From: Pocillopora verrucosa
Taxonomy: Eukaryota; Cnidaria; Anthozoa; Scleractinia; Pocilloporidae
Length of the DNA stretch: 64,000 nucleotides
Assembly (NCBI RefSeq): GCF_036669915.1
Contig: NC_089312.1
Span: 19,374,317-19,438,316, forward strand
Direction: 5' to 3'
Part shown: positions 38,801-50,027 of the stretch, one piece after another
Numbering within the stretch: the stretch's first letter is position 1
How the letters are laid out: each line of letters opens with the position of its first letter
Made by a program: the position numbers and the translations under genes
The notes under the pieces: generated by a model
Database searches by the model: none
The model's input: only the letters and a program-made list of their open reading frames with translations
Told to the model about the DNA's origin: nothing

Positions 38801-41800
38801 AATATCATCCTTATTCCGAAGCCAATTTTTATGATAAGTTTCATGAGGCTTACCATCACTATCGTCGGGGCCATCATCTTGACTGTCTCTCCACTCGACA
38901 TCTTCATCGTCATCCTGCTCACCTTTAGTATAAAGAAAGCCGTTTGTATCATTTCAATTCCGATGTCAAACTCCATGTTACCTTCATAAAGCTTACCTTC
39001 ACTATCGATGAAATCACCATCTTCACTATCTATCCAATTGGCATCTTCATCGCTATCTGGCTCACCTGTAGCACAAAGAGAGTCGTTAGTATCATCTTGA
39101 TTCCGTTTTGAATCTTCATGATAAGTTTCATTAGGCTAACCGTTACTAGCGACGAGATCATTACCGTCACTGTCTCTCCATTCGACATCTTCGTCGTCAT
39201 CCGGCTCACCTTTAGCACAAAGATAGTCAATTGTACTATCTTAACTCCGATATCAAACTTCATGTTACTTTCATAAAGCTTACCTTCACTATCCATGAAG
39301 TCATCATCTTCACCGTCTCTCCAATCGGCATCTTCATCGCTATCTCGCTCACCTGTAGCACAAAGGGAGTCGTTAGTATCATCTTAAATCCGATGTTAAT
39401 CTTTAGGATAAGTTTCGGGGAACTTACCATCATCATCAACGAGGTCATCATCGTCACTGTCGCTCCATTCGACATCTTCATCGCCATCCGGCTCACCTTT
39501 AGCACAAAGATAGTCAATTGTACTATCTTAACTCCGATATCAAACTTCATGTTACTTTCATAAAGCTTACCTTCACTATCCATGAAGTCATCATCTTCAC
39601 CGTCTCTCCAATCGGCATCTTCATCGCTATCTCGCTCACCTGTAGCACAAAGGGAGTCGTTAGTATCATCTTAAATCCGATGTTAATCTTTAGGATAAGT
39701 TTCGGGGAACTTACCATCATCATCAACGAGGTCATCATCGTCACTGTCTCTCCATTCGACATCTTCATCGCCATCCGGCTCACCTTTAGCACAAAGATAG
39801 TCAATTGTACTATCTTAACTCCGATATCAAACTTCATGTTACTTTCATAAAGCTTACCTTCACTATCCATGAAGTCATCATCTTCACCGTCTCTCCAATC
39901 GGCATCTTCATCGCTATCTCGCTCACCTGTAGCACAAAGGGAGTCGTTAGTATCATCTTAAATCCGATGTTAATCTTTAGGATAAGTTTCGGGGAACTTA
40001 CCATCATCATCAACGAGGTCATCATCGTCACTGTCTCTCCATTCGACATCTTCATCGCCATCCGGCTCACCTTTAGCACAAAGATAGTCAATTGTACTAT
40101 CTTAACTCCGATATCAAACTTCATGTTACTTTCATAAAGCTTACCTTCACTATCCATGAAGTCATCATCTTCACTGTCTCTCCAATCGGCATCTTCATCG
40201 CTATCTCGCTCACCTGTAGCACAAAGAGAGTCGTTAGTATCATCTTAAATCCGATGTTAATCTTTAGGATAAGTTTCGGGGAACTTACCATCATCATCAA
40301 CGAGGTCATCATCGTCACTGTCTCTCCATTCGACATCTTCGTCGTCATCCGGCTCACCTTTAGCACAAAGATAGTCAATTGTACTATCTTAACTCCGATA
40401 TCAAACTTCATGTTACTTTCATAAAGCTTACCTTCACTATCCATGAAGTCATCATCTTCACCGTCTCTCCAATCGGCATCTTCATCGCTATCTCGCTCAC
40501 CTGTAGCACAAAGGGAGTCGTTAGTATCTTCTTAAATCTGATGTTAATCTTTAGGATAAGTTTCGGGGAACTTACCATCATCATCAACGAGGTCATCATC
40601 GTCACTGTCTCTCCATTCGACATCTTCATCGCCATCCGGCTCACCTTTAGCACAAAGATAGTCAATTGTACTATCTTAACTCCGATATCGAACTTCATGT
40701 TACTTTCATAAAGCTTACCTTCACTATCCATGAAGTCATCATCTTCACTGTCTCTCCAATCGGCATCTTCATCGCTATCTCGCTCACCTGTAGCACAAAG
40801 GGAGTCCTTAGTATCATCTTAAATCCGATGTTAATCTTTAGGAGAAGTTTCGGGGAACTTACCATCATCATCGACGAGGTCATCATCGTCACTGTCTCTC
40901 CATTCGACATCTTCATCGCCATCCGGCTCACCTTTAGCACAAAGATAGTCAATTGTACTATCTTAACTCCGATATCAAACTTCATGTTACTTTCATAAAG
41001 CTTACCTTCACTATCCATGAAGTCATCATCTTCACTGTCTCTCCAATCGGCATCTTCATCGCTATCTCGCTCACCTGTAGCACAAAGGGAGTCGTTAGTA
41101 TCATCTTAAATCCGATGTTAATCTTTAGGATAAGTTTCGGGGAACTTACCATCATCATCAACGAGGTCATCATCGTCACTGTCTCTCCATTCGACATCTT
41201 CATCGCCATCCGGCTCACCTTTAGCACAAAGATAGTCAATTGTACTATCTTAACTCCGATATCAAACTTCATGTTACTTTTATAAAGCTTACCTTCACTA
41301 TCCATGAAGTCATCATCTTCACCGTCTCTCCAATCGGCATCTTCATCGCTATCTCGCTCACCTGTAGCACAAAGGGAGTCCTTAGTATCATCTTAAATCC
41401 AATGTTAATCTTTAGGATAAGTTTCGGGGAACTTACCATCATCATCAACGAGGTCATCATCGTCACTGTCTCTCCATTCGACATCTTCATCGCCATCCGG
41501 CTCACCTTTAGCACAAAGATAGTCAATTGTACTATCTTAACTCCGATATCAAACTTCATGTTACTTTCATAAAGCTTACCTTCACTATCCATGAAGTCAT
41601 CATCTTCACTGTCTCTCCAATCGGCATCTTCATCGCTATCTCGCTCACCTGTAGCACAAAGGGAGTCGTTAGTATCATCTTAAATCCGATGTTAATCTTT
41701 AGGACAAATCTCGGGGAACTTACCATCATCATTAACGAGGTCATCATCGTCACTGTCTCTCCATTCGACATCTTCATCGCCATCCGGCTCACCTTTAGCA

Positions 41801-44800
41801 CAAAGATAGTCAATTCTACTATCTTAACTCCGATATCAAAATTCATGTTACTTTCATAAAGCTTACCTTCACTATCCATGAAGTCATCATCTTCACTGTC
41901 TCTCCAATCGGCATCTTCATCGCTATCTCGCTCACCTGTAGCACAAAGGGAGTCCTTAGTATCATCTTAAATCCGATGTTAATCTTTAGGATAGGTTTCG
42001 GGGAACTTACCATCATCATCAACGAGGTCATCATCGTCACTGTCTCTCCATTGGACATCGTCATCCCCATCCGGCTCACCTTTAGCACAAAGATAGTCAA
42101 TTGTACTATCTTAACTCCGATATCAAACTTCATGTTACTTTCATAAAGCTTACCTTCACTATCCATGAAGTCATCATCTTCACTGTCTCTCCAATCGGCA
42201 TCTTCATCGCTATCTCGCTCACCTGTAGCACAAAGGGAGTCGTTAGTATCATCTTAAATCCGATGTTAATCTTTAGGATAAGTTTCGGGGAACTTACCAT
42301 CATCATCAACGAGGTCATCATCGTCACTGTCTCTCCATTCGACATCTTCATCGCCATCCGGCTCACCTTTAGCACAAAGATAGTCAATTGTACTATCTTA
42401 ACTCCGATATCAAACTTCATGTTACTTTCATAAAGCTTACCTTCACTATCCATGAAGTCATCATCTTCACTGTCTCTCCAATCGGGATCTTCATCGCTAT
42501 CTCGCTCACCTGTAACACAAAGGGAATCGTTAGTATCATCTTTAATCCGATGTTAATCTTTAGGATAAGTTTCGGGGAACTTACCATCATCATCAACGAG
42601 GTCATCATCGTCACTGTCTCTCCATTCGACATCTTCATCGCCATCCGGCTCACCTTTAGCACAAAGATAGTCAATTGTACTATCTTAACTCCGATATCGA
42701 ACTTCATGTTACTTTCATAAAGCTTACCTTCACTATCCATGAAGTCATCATCTTCACTGTCTCTCCAATCGGCATCTTCATCGCTATCTCGCTCACCTGT
42801 AGCACAAAGGGAGTCGTTAGTATCATCTTAAATCCGATGTTAATCTTTAGGATAAGTTTCGGGGAACTTACTATCATCATCAACGAGGTCATCATCGTCA
42901 CTGTCGCTCCATTCGACATCTTCATCGCCATCCGGCTCACCTTTAGCACAAAGATAGTCAATTGTACTATCTTAACTCCGATATCAAACTTCATGTTTCT
43001 TTCATAAAGCTTACCTTCACTATCCATGAAGTCATCATCTTCACCGTCTCTCCAATCGGCATCTTCATCGCTATCTCGCTCACCTGTAGCACAAAGGGAG
43101 TCGTTAGTATCATCTTAAATCCGATGTTAATCTTTAGGATAAGTTTCGGGGAACTTACCATCATCATCAACGAGGTCATCATCGTCACTGTCTCTCCATT
43201 CGACATCTTCATCGCCATCCGGCTCACCTTTAGCACAAAGATAGTCAATTGTACTATCTTAACTCCGATATCGAACTTCATGTTACTTTCATAAAGCTTA
43301 CCTTCACTATCCATGAAGTCATCATCTTCACTGTCTCTCCAATCGGCATCTTCATCGCTATCTCGCTCACCTGTAGCACAAAGGGAGTCGTTAGTATCAT
43401 CTTAAATCCGATGTTAATCTTTAGGATAAGTTTCGGGGAACTTACTATCATCATCAACGAGGTCATCATCGTCACTGTCGCTCCATTCGACATCTTCATC
43501 GCCATCCGGCTCACCTTTAGCACAAAGATAGTCAATTGTACTATCTTAACTCCGATATCAAACTTCATGTTACTTTCATAAAGCTTACCTTCACTATCCA
43601 TGAAGTCATCATCTTCACTGTCTCTCCAATCGGCATCTTCATCGCTATCTCGCTCACCTGTAGCACAAAGGGAGTCGTTAGTATCATCTTAAATGCGATG
43701 TTAATCTTTAGGATAAGTTTCGGGGAACTTACCATCATCATCAACGAGGTCATCATCGTCACTGTCTCTCCATTCGACATCTTCATCGCCATCCGGCTCA
43801 CCTTTAGCACAAAGATAGTCAATTGTACTATCTTAACTCCGATATCAAACTTCATGTTACTTTCATAAAGCTTACCTTCACTATCCATGAAGTCATCATC
43901 TTCACCGTCTCTCCAATCGGCATCTTCATCGCTATCTCGCTCACCTGTAGCACAAAGGGAGTCGTTAGTATCATCTTAAATCCGATGTTAATCTTTAGGA
44001 TAAGTTTCGGGGAACTTACCATCATCATCAACGAGGTCATCATCGTCACTGTCTCTCCATTCGACATCTTCATCGCCATCTGGCTCACCTTTAGCACAAA
44101 GATAGTCATTTGTATCATCTTAATTCCGATGTTAATCTTCACGTTACTTTCATAATGCTTACCTTTACTATCGATAAGGTCATCATCTTTAGTGTCCCTC
44201 CACTCGACATCTTTATCGCCATCTGGCTCACCTTTAGAACAGGGAGAGCCGTTTACATCATCTTGATTATGATGTGAATCTCTAGGGTAATTTTTATGAG
44301 GCCTACCTTCACTATTGATGAGGTCATTATCGTCACTGTCTGTCCCATCGGTATCATCATCGCCATCCGGCTCACCTTTGGCAAAAAGAGAGTCGTTAGT
44401 GTAATCCTAGTTCTGATTTGGAATTTATGATTTGTTTCATAAGGGTTACCTTCACTATCAATAGAATTATCATCACTGTCACTCCACTCGATATCTTCAT
44501 CACCATCAGTCTCACCTGTAGCACAAAGAGAGTTGTTAATGTCATCGTTATTCCGATGTCAATTCTCAGGATAAGTTTCATGGGGCTTACCATCACTATC
44601 GACGGGGCCATCATCGTGACTGTCTCTCCACTCGACATCTTTATCGTCATCCGGCTCACCTTTAGCACAAAAATAGTCATTTGTATCATTTTAACTCCAA
44701 TGCCAAACTCCATGTTACTTTCATTAAGCTTACCTTCATTGTCGATGAAGTCATCATCTTTACTGTCTATCCAATCGGCATCTTCATCGCTATTTTGCTC

Positions 44801-46875
44801 ACCTTAAGTACAAAGAGAGTCCATAGTATCATCTTAATTCCCATGTCAATCTTCATGATAAGTTTAGTGGGTCTTACCGTCGCTATCCACGAGGTCAATA
44901 TCGTCATTATCTCTCCATTTGACATCTTCGTCGCCGCCCAGCTCACCTTTAGCATAAAGAGAGTTATTGCATCATCCTAATTGCGATGTCAATCTTTGTG
45001 TTACTTTCATAAGACTTACCTTCATTATCAATGAAGTCATCTTCTTCACTGCCACTCCACTCGGCATCTTCATCGCCATCTGGCTCACCTTTAGCACAAT
45101 GAGAGCCGTTAGTATCATCTTTATTTCGATGTCAATCTCCACGAAAAAGTTTTCTGAGACTTACCTTCACTATGGATGAGGTCATCATCCTCACTTTCAC
45201 TCCTTTCGATATCTTCATCGCCATCTAGTTCACCTAGAGCATCAAGAGAAACGTTAGTGTCCTCCCTCTCTTTGGTTATTCAACATTATAAGTTTCGTGG
45301 AACTATCTGGGGCTCCCCTTTAGTACTAAAGGTAACATAAGTATTATTCTTATTCTGATAAAAAAATTTTGAGTTTCAGGAAGCTTACCATCAGAATAAT
45401 CACTGTGCTTGTCCTCAATACCGAAGTAATCATCAGGATCATCATTGTTTTCAGTTGAGTCTTCAGTTCTATCGAGTTCACCTTAAATACCAAGAAGGTC
45501 ATTAGTATCGACGTTATTGACATATAAATTCTCATTTTCTAGCTCACCATCAGCATCGCTAGACTCATCACGATCACCGCCACTTAACTCAGCATCTTCA
45601 TCGACATCCGGCTCACCTTTAACAAAAAGTTAGCTGTGAGTGCTTTAAGCAGGGATATCATTAGCATCAGTGTCATTCTCATATAAACCCGTACTTTCAT
45701 GGGGCTTACCTTCACTGTTGATTAAGTCATCACCGTCGCTCCACTTGGCATCTTCATCGTCATTGGGCTCACCTTAAGCACAAAGAGGGTTATTAGTATC
45801 ATCTTTACTCCGATGTGGATTCTGCGTGATAAGTTTCATGGGGATTGCTTTAAGTACTTAGGGATTCATTTGTATCAACGTCATTGTCAATGTCTGTTGT
45901 ACGGAACTTACGCTCACTATCGATAGAGTGATCATAATCACCGTCTCTCCACTCTGCGTCTTCATCGTCATCCAGATCACCTATAGCACCAAGATAGTCA
46001 TTAGTATCATCTCAATTCTGATGCTAATCTCCAAGGTCGTGGGGGCCTACCTTCACCATCGATAGAGTCACCTCCTTCTTTGTCTCTCCACTCGGCATTT
46101 TCGTTGTAATCATCACCGTTAGTCCAGTTGGCTTCTTCATCGTCATCGGCTCCACCTTTATCATGCAAAGAGTCGTTAATATCATCTTCATTCGGGGGTG
46201 GATCATTTTCGGGGTACCTACCTTTAATGCTAGGGAAGTCATTACAACTGTAGTATAATCCTCACTCTGGTATATATATTCAGTGTCATGAAGTTTACCG
46301 TCAGAATCAAGAGCTACATCATTGTAAGGTTATTTATAAGGTGATGTTAATGACTCTTAGTTCCGAGAGTACGTTAAGAATTCAATGACTTATGCATAGC
46401 GTCTTCATTTCAACCTGAATCCTCAGAGTCACCGGGTCACTTTCATTGTCGAGACATGAATCTTCAGGCTCATGGGGCTTACCTTCATAATCGAAAATGG
46501 CATCAATATCATTTTCTTTCCACTCGGAATTCTCAGAGTGATCGGGAACACCTTCAAAATATTCTGAGTCATCATGATTATTATCATCGTTTTGACTCAT
46601 ACCTTTGTTATCAATGTCATCTTCTATTTGACGATAGTAAAAAGCATCATCTTTATTCCGATCTGAAATATCAATGTCTTCACCGTAAAGGGAAGACTGG
46701 TCTTCGGATGATTCATCGATCTTTTCTTCGTCTGTGCTTTTCTCTTCATCAATAGATCTAAAATAATCATCTGGTTCTTCGCTTTCTTTGAACGCTCCTT
46801 CTGTGCCACGGGCAATTTTATCAGGAGGGTGTTTCATGTCCTGTAGAATTCCTGTATCGAGGAACAGAAGTCTTC
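35815..46875 (-). CDS. Giant acidic (Asp/Glu-rich) repeat protein built from tandem mini-exons
   Basis: Transcript order: exon 46875-46483 (unique, acidic), a tiny exon near 46.3 kb, exon 46221-46051, then about 65 mini-exons from 45980 to 36570, then 36501-36442, 36275-36150 and a terminal exon 36066-35815 ending in TGA. All mapped exons are phase 1-1 (codon split G|GN), so each can be added or lost without a frameshift. A typical mini-exon is 69 bp and codes for 23 residues of one of two types, EPDGDEDVEWRD... or ERDSDEDADWRD...; together 27 of 46 residues are Asp/Glu and only 3 are Arg. The last exon is unique (DTEWSDDDDKEG, ending NNLEEI). The protein has about 1800 residues. The 5' end is unresolved: no clear first exon or signal peptide was found upstream of 46875, and one small junction near 36.35 kb is uncertain. 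Composition recalls coral acidic skeletal-matrix proteins and other Ca-binding polyanions; this is inference only. Confidence 0.75.
36570..46221 (-). repeat. Tandem array of about 65 exon-intron modules (about 143 bp each)
   Basis: Each module is an acceptor ending in tgtgcta(c/a)ag or a variant, a 69-bp exon, a gtaag donor and an intron of about 75 bp. Exon starts on the plus strand recur at about 143-144 bp, for example 36712, 36857, 37000, 37144, and again 45020, 45165. Most exons are 69 bp. Exceptions are 63 bp (37287-37349, 45710-45772), 66 bp (36570-36635, 37568-37633, 38713-38778, 44450-44515), 93 bp (45389-45481) and 171 bp (46051-46221), all multiples of three. The plus-strand open frames across the array are antisense by-products. 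Confidence 0.9.
39284..44088 (-). repeat. Homogenised 287-bp dimeric unit, about 17 copies
   Basis: Here two module types alternate strictly: plus-strand exon starts at 39284 + 287n (type A) and 39428 + 287n (type B), up to 43876 and 44020. Copies differ by only a few substitutions each, in introns as well as exons, so they were amplified or converted recently as two-exon units. The same 287-bp register continues, with more divergence, back to 37852. Confidence 0.92.
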
Positions 46876-47937
46876 CTGAGAACGGGGATGTTTATGAAAG
46901 TTTTCCATCGAGACTAAAACTGACGTCATCAGACTGTGGAAGACTGTTGGCTGATAGCTTTTCATCTTAACTACTCTTTAGGAAATTTAGTGTCAGTGTC
47001 CAGCCATACGTAAATTATTATTCTGAACCCTACCGTTACTCTTTGAAACCTTTGATACCATTTCGCCGAGCCAGAACTGACTTATCGTGAGCTTAAGAGT
47101 ACTTTACTTTAACTACCTTGAAATGAAAATCTACGCGCACGACGTAAGAGTATCAGAAACTAAACAACCTAGAATAACAGAGTTAAAAAAACGTATGTAC
47201 ACATCACGGACTTTCGCGGGCTAACGCCATGGAGCCATAGCAATGGTCGCAACACTACAGACTTGCCAAAGAATCAGGGAAGGTTTTGAAAAATTGAAAG
47301 TTGTCGGGAATTTACATCAAGGGTTATGCCTATTGACAGTTGTCTAACATGGATATACAGCCTATCTTTTGAACACCTCAGTTCGACTGTTTCATTCCTG
47401 GACAAACGCTGAAAGCTGGCTGCAAAGTACTTAAAACTCAGTAGTTTTAACACAAGCGCTTTTCAGCAGTCGTTGCTTTATTAGTCACTTTGCTTCAGAT
47501 AAACTACTCAATAAAATTTTAGCATCACTTGGGTCGCGCGATCCATTAAAGAAGTGCGTGCAGCTCTTTTTATTATTGATTATGTCGAACAAATTCACCC
47601 CTAGTGTTCGATGTACCCTCCCCAACCGCATAAAAAATGAGGAAATTAGAATTTAAAAATGCTTTATCAACATGACCTTCGGCGATTAGAGCTGTTTTTT
47701 ATTACTAACTTTGGTTTTGCCCTACCAAGTTCTATGTCTGGCATAGTAATTCGCGCTATGATCTTGTCGATTACATTTTCCTGCGCCTGAAGCAGGATAC
47801 GTCTGCCAACTTTGTGCTATCACTTTCTATAATTAATAATGTTACAATGATTGGCCTTCGTTCATAAGCTCCAGTCATTGGTTGGTGACCCCACAAGACG
47901 ATATACCCGGTTGACCTATTAATTATTATTATATAGG
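46876..47937. other. Upstream flank of the acidic-repeat gene
   Basis: This stretch should hold the promoter and first exon(s) of the acidic-repeat gene, but no convincing start exon could be chosen. Candidate ATGs on the minus strand near 46.96 and 47.06 kb lead to frames that do not join in phase 1 with the acceptor at 46875. No domain-bearing ORF is present. Confidence 0.3.
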
Positions 47938-48103
47938 TAATCACATGATTTCGAGTGCAATAAATAAGCACGAGTAATTTTTTCTCAAAGACTAATAAAA
48001 TTGCACGAGCCCTTTGGGCGAGTGCAATTTGTGGTCTTTGAAAAAATTAACGAGTGCTTATTTATTCCAAATTGCACGAGGAAAATCATGTGATTTCGTA
48101 TTA
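47938..48103. repeat. Foldback element, about 166 bp
   Basis: The left arm (taatcacatgatttcgagtg, then caataaataagcacgag) is inverted at the right (ctcgtgc-type words, gtgcttatttattcc, then catgtgatttcgtatta). The centre contains a second small palindrome, attgcacgagc / gcgagtgcaat. It directly abuts the TIR element that starts at 48103. Confidence 0.65.
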
Positions 48104-48985
48104 ATAATATACATGAAAAAATACGAGATAGCTTGTCATAATAGTCCATTTTACAGTTGTGTGCTTGGATGCCAAGCCTTTGAACAGGAATGAGGCTAAG
48201 GGTGACCTTGTTATGATACAAACCTTGCTGCTTTTCAAATGCAAATTACTTTGTTATCATGCTAATTGGATACTGGTCTCTATCACAACAAGGTCACCTT
48301 CAGCCTCACTCCAAATCAAAGGCTTAGCAACTAAGTACACTACTGGAAAATGGCCTATTATGCAGAAGCAAAGCGCGCGCATCAAGTGCAAAAATAATTT
48401 ATTCAAACCTGCAAGTGACAGTGCGCGTTCGGTCAAAACAACCGCGTACAATCAAAACAATAATATACAATATTTTCACATCTCTAAGACGCAAAGAAGT
48501 TCAAAGTCCGGCGAAACAGTTCAAGGAATTGTTCAGTCTGTGTCCGATCACTTTCGATGAAATGGAATCGTCGTTTGCGAGGTTTAACCATGTTTGTTTT
48601 TAATTTTGGCGTAGAATGGCTCGAGTAAAGTGTTAGGCTGGGTCGGCTCGTAATTTTCGATTTCCTTAGCAATTCCTTTCTCTAAACACCACTTTTTCCA
48701 AACCGACAACCAAAAGGTAGTGTTTTCGTTATTAGAGCTGTTTCTCAGCTGCTCTATTACGGTGGCGAAAGAAAACCTACTCAAAACGCCGGCCATTGTT
48801 CGCTCGCAAATTTCCAGCGTATCCAAATGTTGCGACATCCAAGGCTCGCATTTAATTATTGACCAATCAGAATGTCTGGTTTGTAACTTCTTTGCACTGA
48901 ATTAACCCTCTTCTATATTGAATTACCTGAAAACTACACTTATCTTAACCAATCAGAACTGAGTAATTTTTTCATGTATATTATT
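48103..48985. mobile_element. TIR-bounded element carrying a DUF3504-type ORF fragment
   Basis: A 20-bp perfect inverted pair bounds the region: aataatatacatgaaaaaat at 48103-48122 and its reverse complement at 48966-48985. Inside is a second hairpin: 48174-48218 pairs with 48280-48327 through ggtgaccttgtt / aacaaggtcacc and aagcctttga / tcaaaggctt. A short minus-strand ORF at 48584-48838 resembles the N-terminal part of cnidarian DUF3504/KIAA1958-like proteins. No full transposase is present, so the element is non-autonomous or decayed. Confidence 0.6.
48584..48838 (-). pseudogene. DUF3504/KIAA1958-like N-terminal fragment
   Basis: An ATG-initiated frame of 84 residues. The segment FWLSVWKKWCLEKGIAKEIE followed by LLEPFYAKIKNKHG resembles the region just before the DUF3504 (Crypton-type tyrosine-recombinase-derived) domain of ZMYM/QRICH1/KIAA1958-like proteins, which are abundant in coral genomes. 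The frame stops right after NKHG, where such proteins normally continue, and no downstream continuation was found. The family call is from memory of the motif style and is tentative. Confidence 0.5.
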
Positions 48986-50027
48986 CAGTAGGAAACCCAA
49001 GGAATGTTTACCTACCATCATTTAGTAGTGGTTTTGATCTTGGAATGGGCCGAGCATTGATTCCCAGTTGTGTCGACACAACCAAGAACACAATCCCGAC
49101 CCACAATTTCATTTCTCCTTGTAGGAAATCTCTCTTATAAGAAAATTTTGTCTCCGCACTGCAACTCAACTCCTAATGTGAAGAAAAGTTTCGCAATACT
49201 AATTCTACGTCACAATAACGAATTAGTACATTTGACGTCGTGCCTCGTGAATTAAATAATTACAAATAATGGAGATCACCTCATCTCCCTGTAAATCAGT
49301 AATTGCCGTAAAGTCAAGGTCGCTTTTTGTAAATTTTGAACAGTAATGATAGTACCGCTAAGGCTATGTAAACAAAACGTTAGCTTTGGAGTCTTTCTTT
49401 AAAAAAGGCCTTACCGCCTTGTTTCAAAAGTAGAACGCTGCGCGCGCAAAATGCTGCGTGCATTATACCGCCGAAAGAACGGAGAGGTACTTTTCCCTAA
49501 TTTCCAACACTTAGGCAAGACAAGAGAAGTAGCAAGGTTTTTTTTTTGGCATTACTGCTACCATATTATCGCACCTACATGTCGTGTCAATCAGTCTGCC
49601 AACTTGAACAGATGATCTTGTTCGATTCACTGCAGATGAAGATGAAACAGTCTGGAAATGAGTTGTCACAGTGGTGTAGCTTTTTAGAATGAAATTCTGA
49701 GATGCATACAAAAAGCCAAATAAGCGAGTAGATAACCAAACTGCGGGTTTTTTGTTACACCAAAAATAGAATACGGGGCGTATTGCCTTGATGACGATCA
49801 CTGGTAGTTCTTCTCTTTCACCACGATCTTTCAATGATGTAGCAAATAGATAACCCGAATATCTACAGCGCAATTTAACTCTAAGCAACGCGGAAATCAC
49901 CCCATTCGCTTATCGCACCGTTGAAATGGACAATCATAACAGTTGACTAACGAGACTTTACCAGTTCATCTGTGTCTAGGCAGTTAAAAGATTGTGGATA
50001 ACAGCGCATTTCTAAATTCAAAAATTT
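48986..50027. other. Non-coding 3' flank of the polytopic membrane protein gene
   Basis: This follows the stop of the minus-strand membrane-protein gene. A 129-residue open frame on the minus strand (49511-49900) has no domain, no membrane pattern and no splice support, and is probably within the 3' UTR. Nothing else is recognised. Confidence 0.4.

Noticed and set aside
39284-44088. CRISPR-like regular repeat
   Set aside because: The repeats are contiguous 287-bp units with no variable spacers, in a eukaryotic gene.
37804-44713. Minus-strand frames of 96-107 residues running through exon and intron in the array
   Set aside because: They use a frame different from the spliced acidic frame and read through introns. 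They repeat only because the DNA repeats.
36947-45179. Repeated plus-strand open frames of about 110 residues through the array
   Set aside because: They are antisense to the mini-exon gene and span both exons and introns. The minus strand has proper splice sites and frame-preserving length changes; the plus strand does not.
46382-46482. Extension of the 46.8-46.4 kb acidic frame beyond 46483
   Set aside because: A gtaagc donor in the same phase 1 as the mini-exons lies at 46483; the residues beyond it are intron read-through.
49511-49900. Minus-strand 129-residue frame
   Set aside because: It lies just beyond the stop of the polytopic protein, with no recognisable motif; probably 3' UTR.
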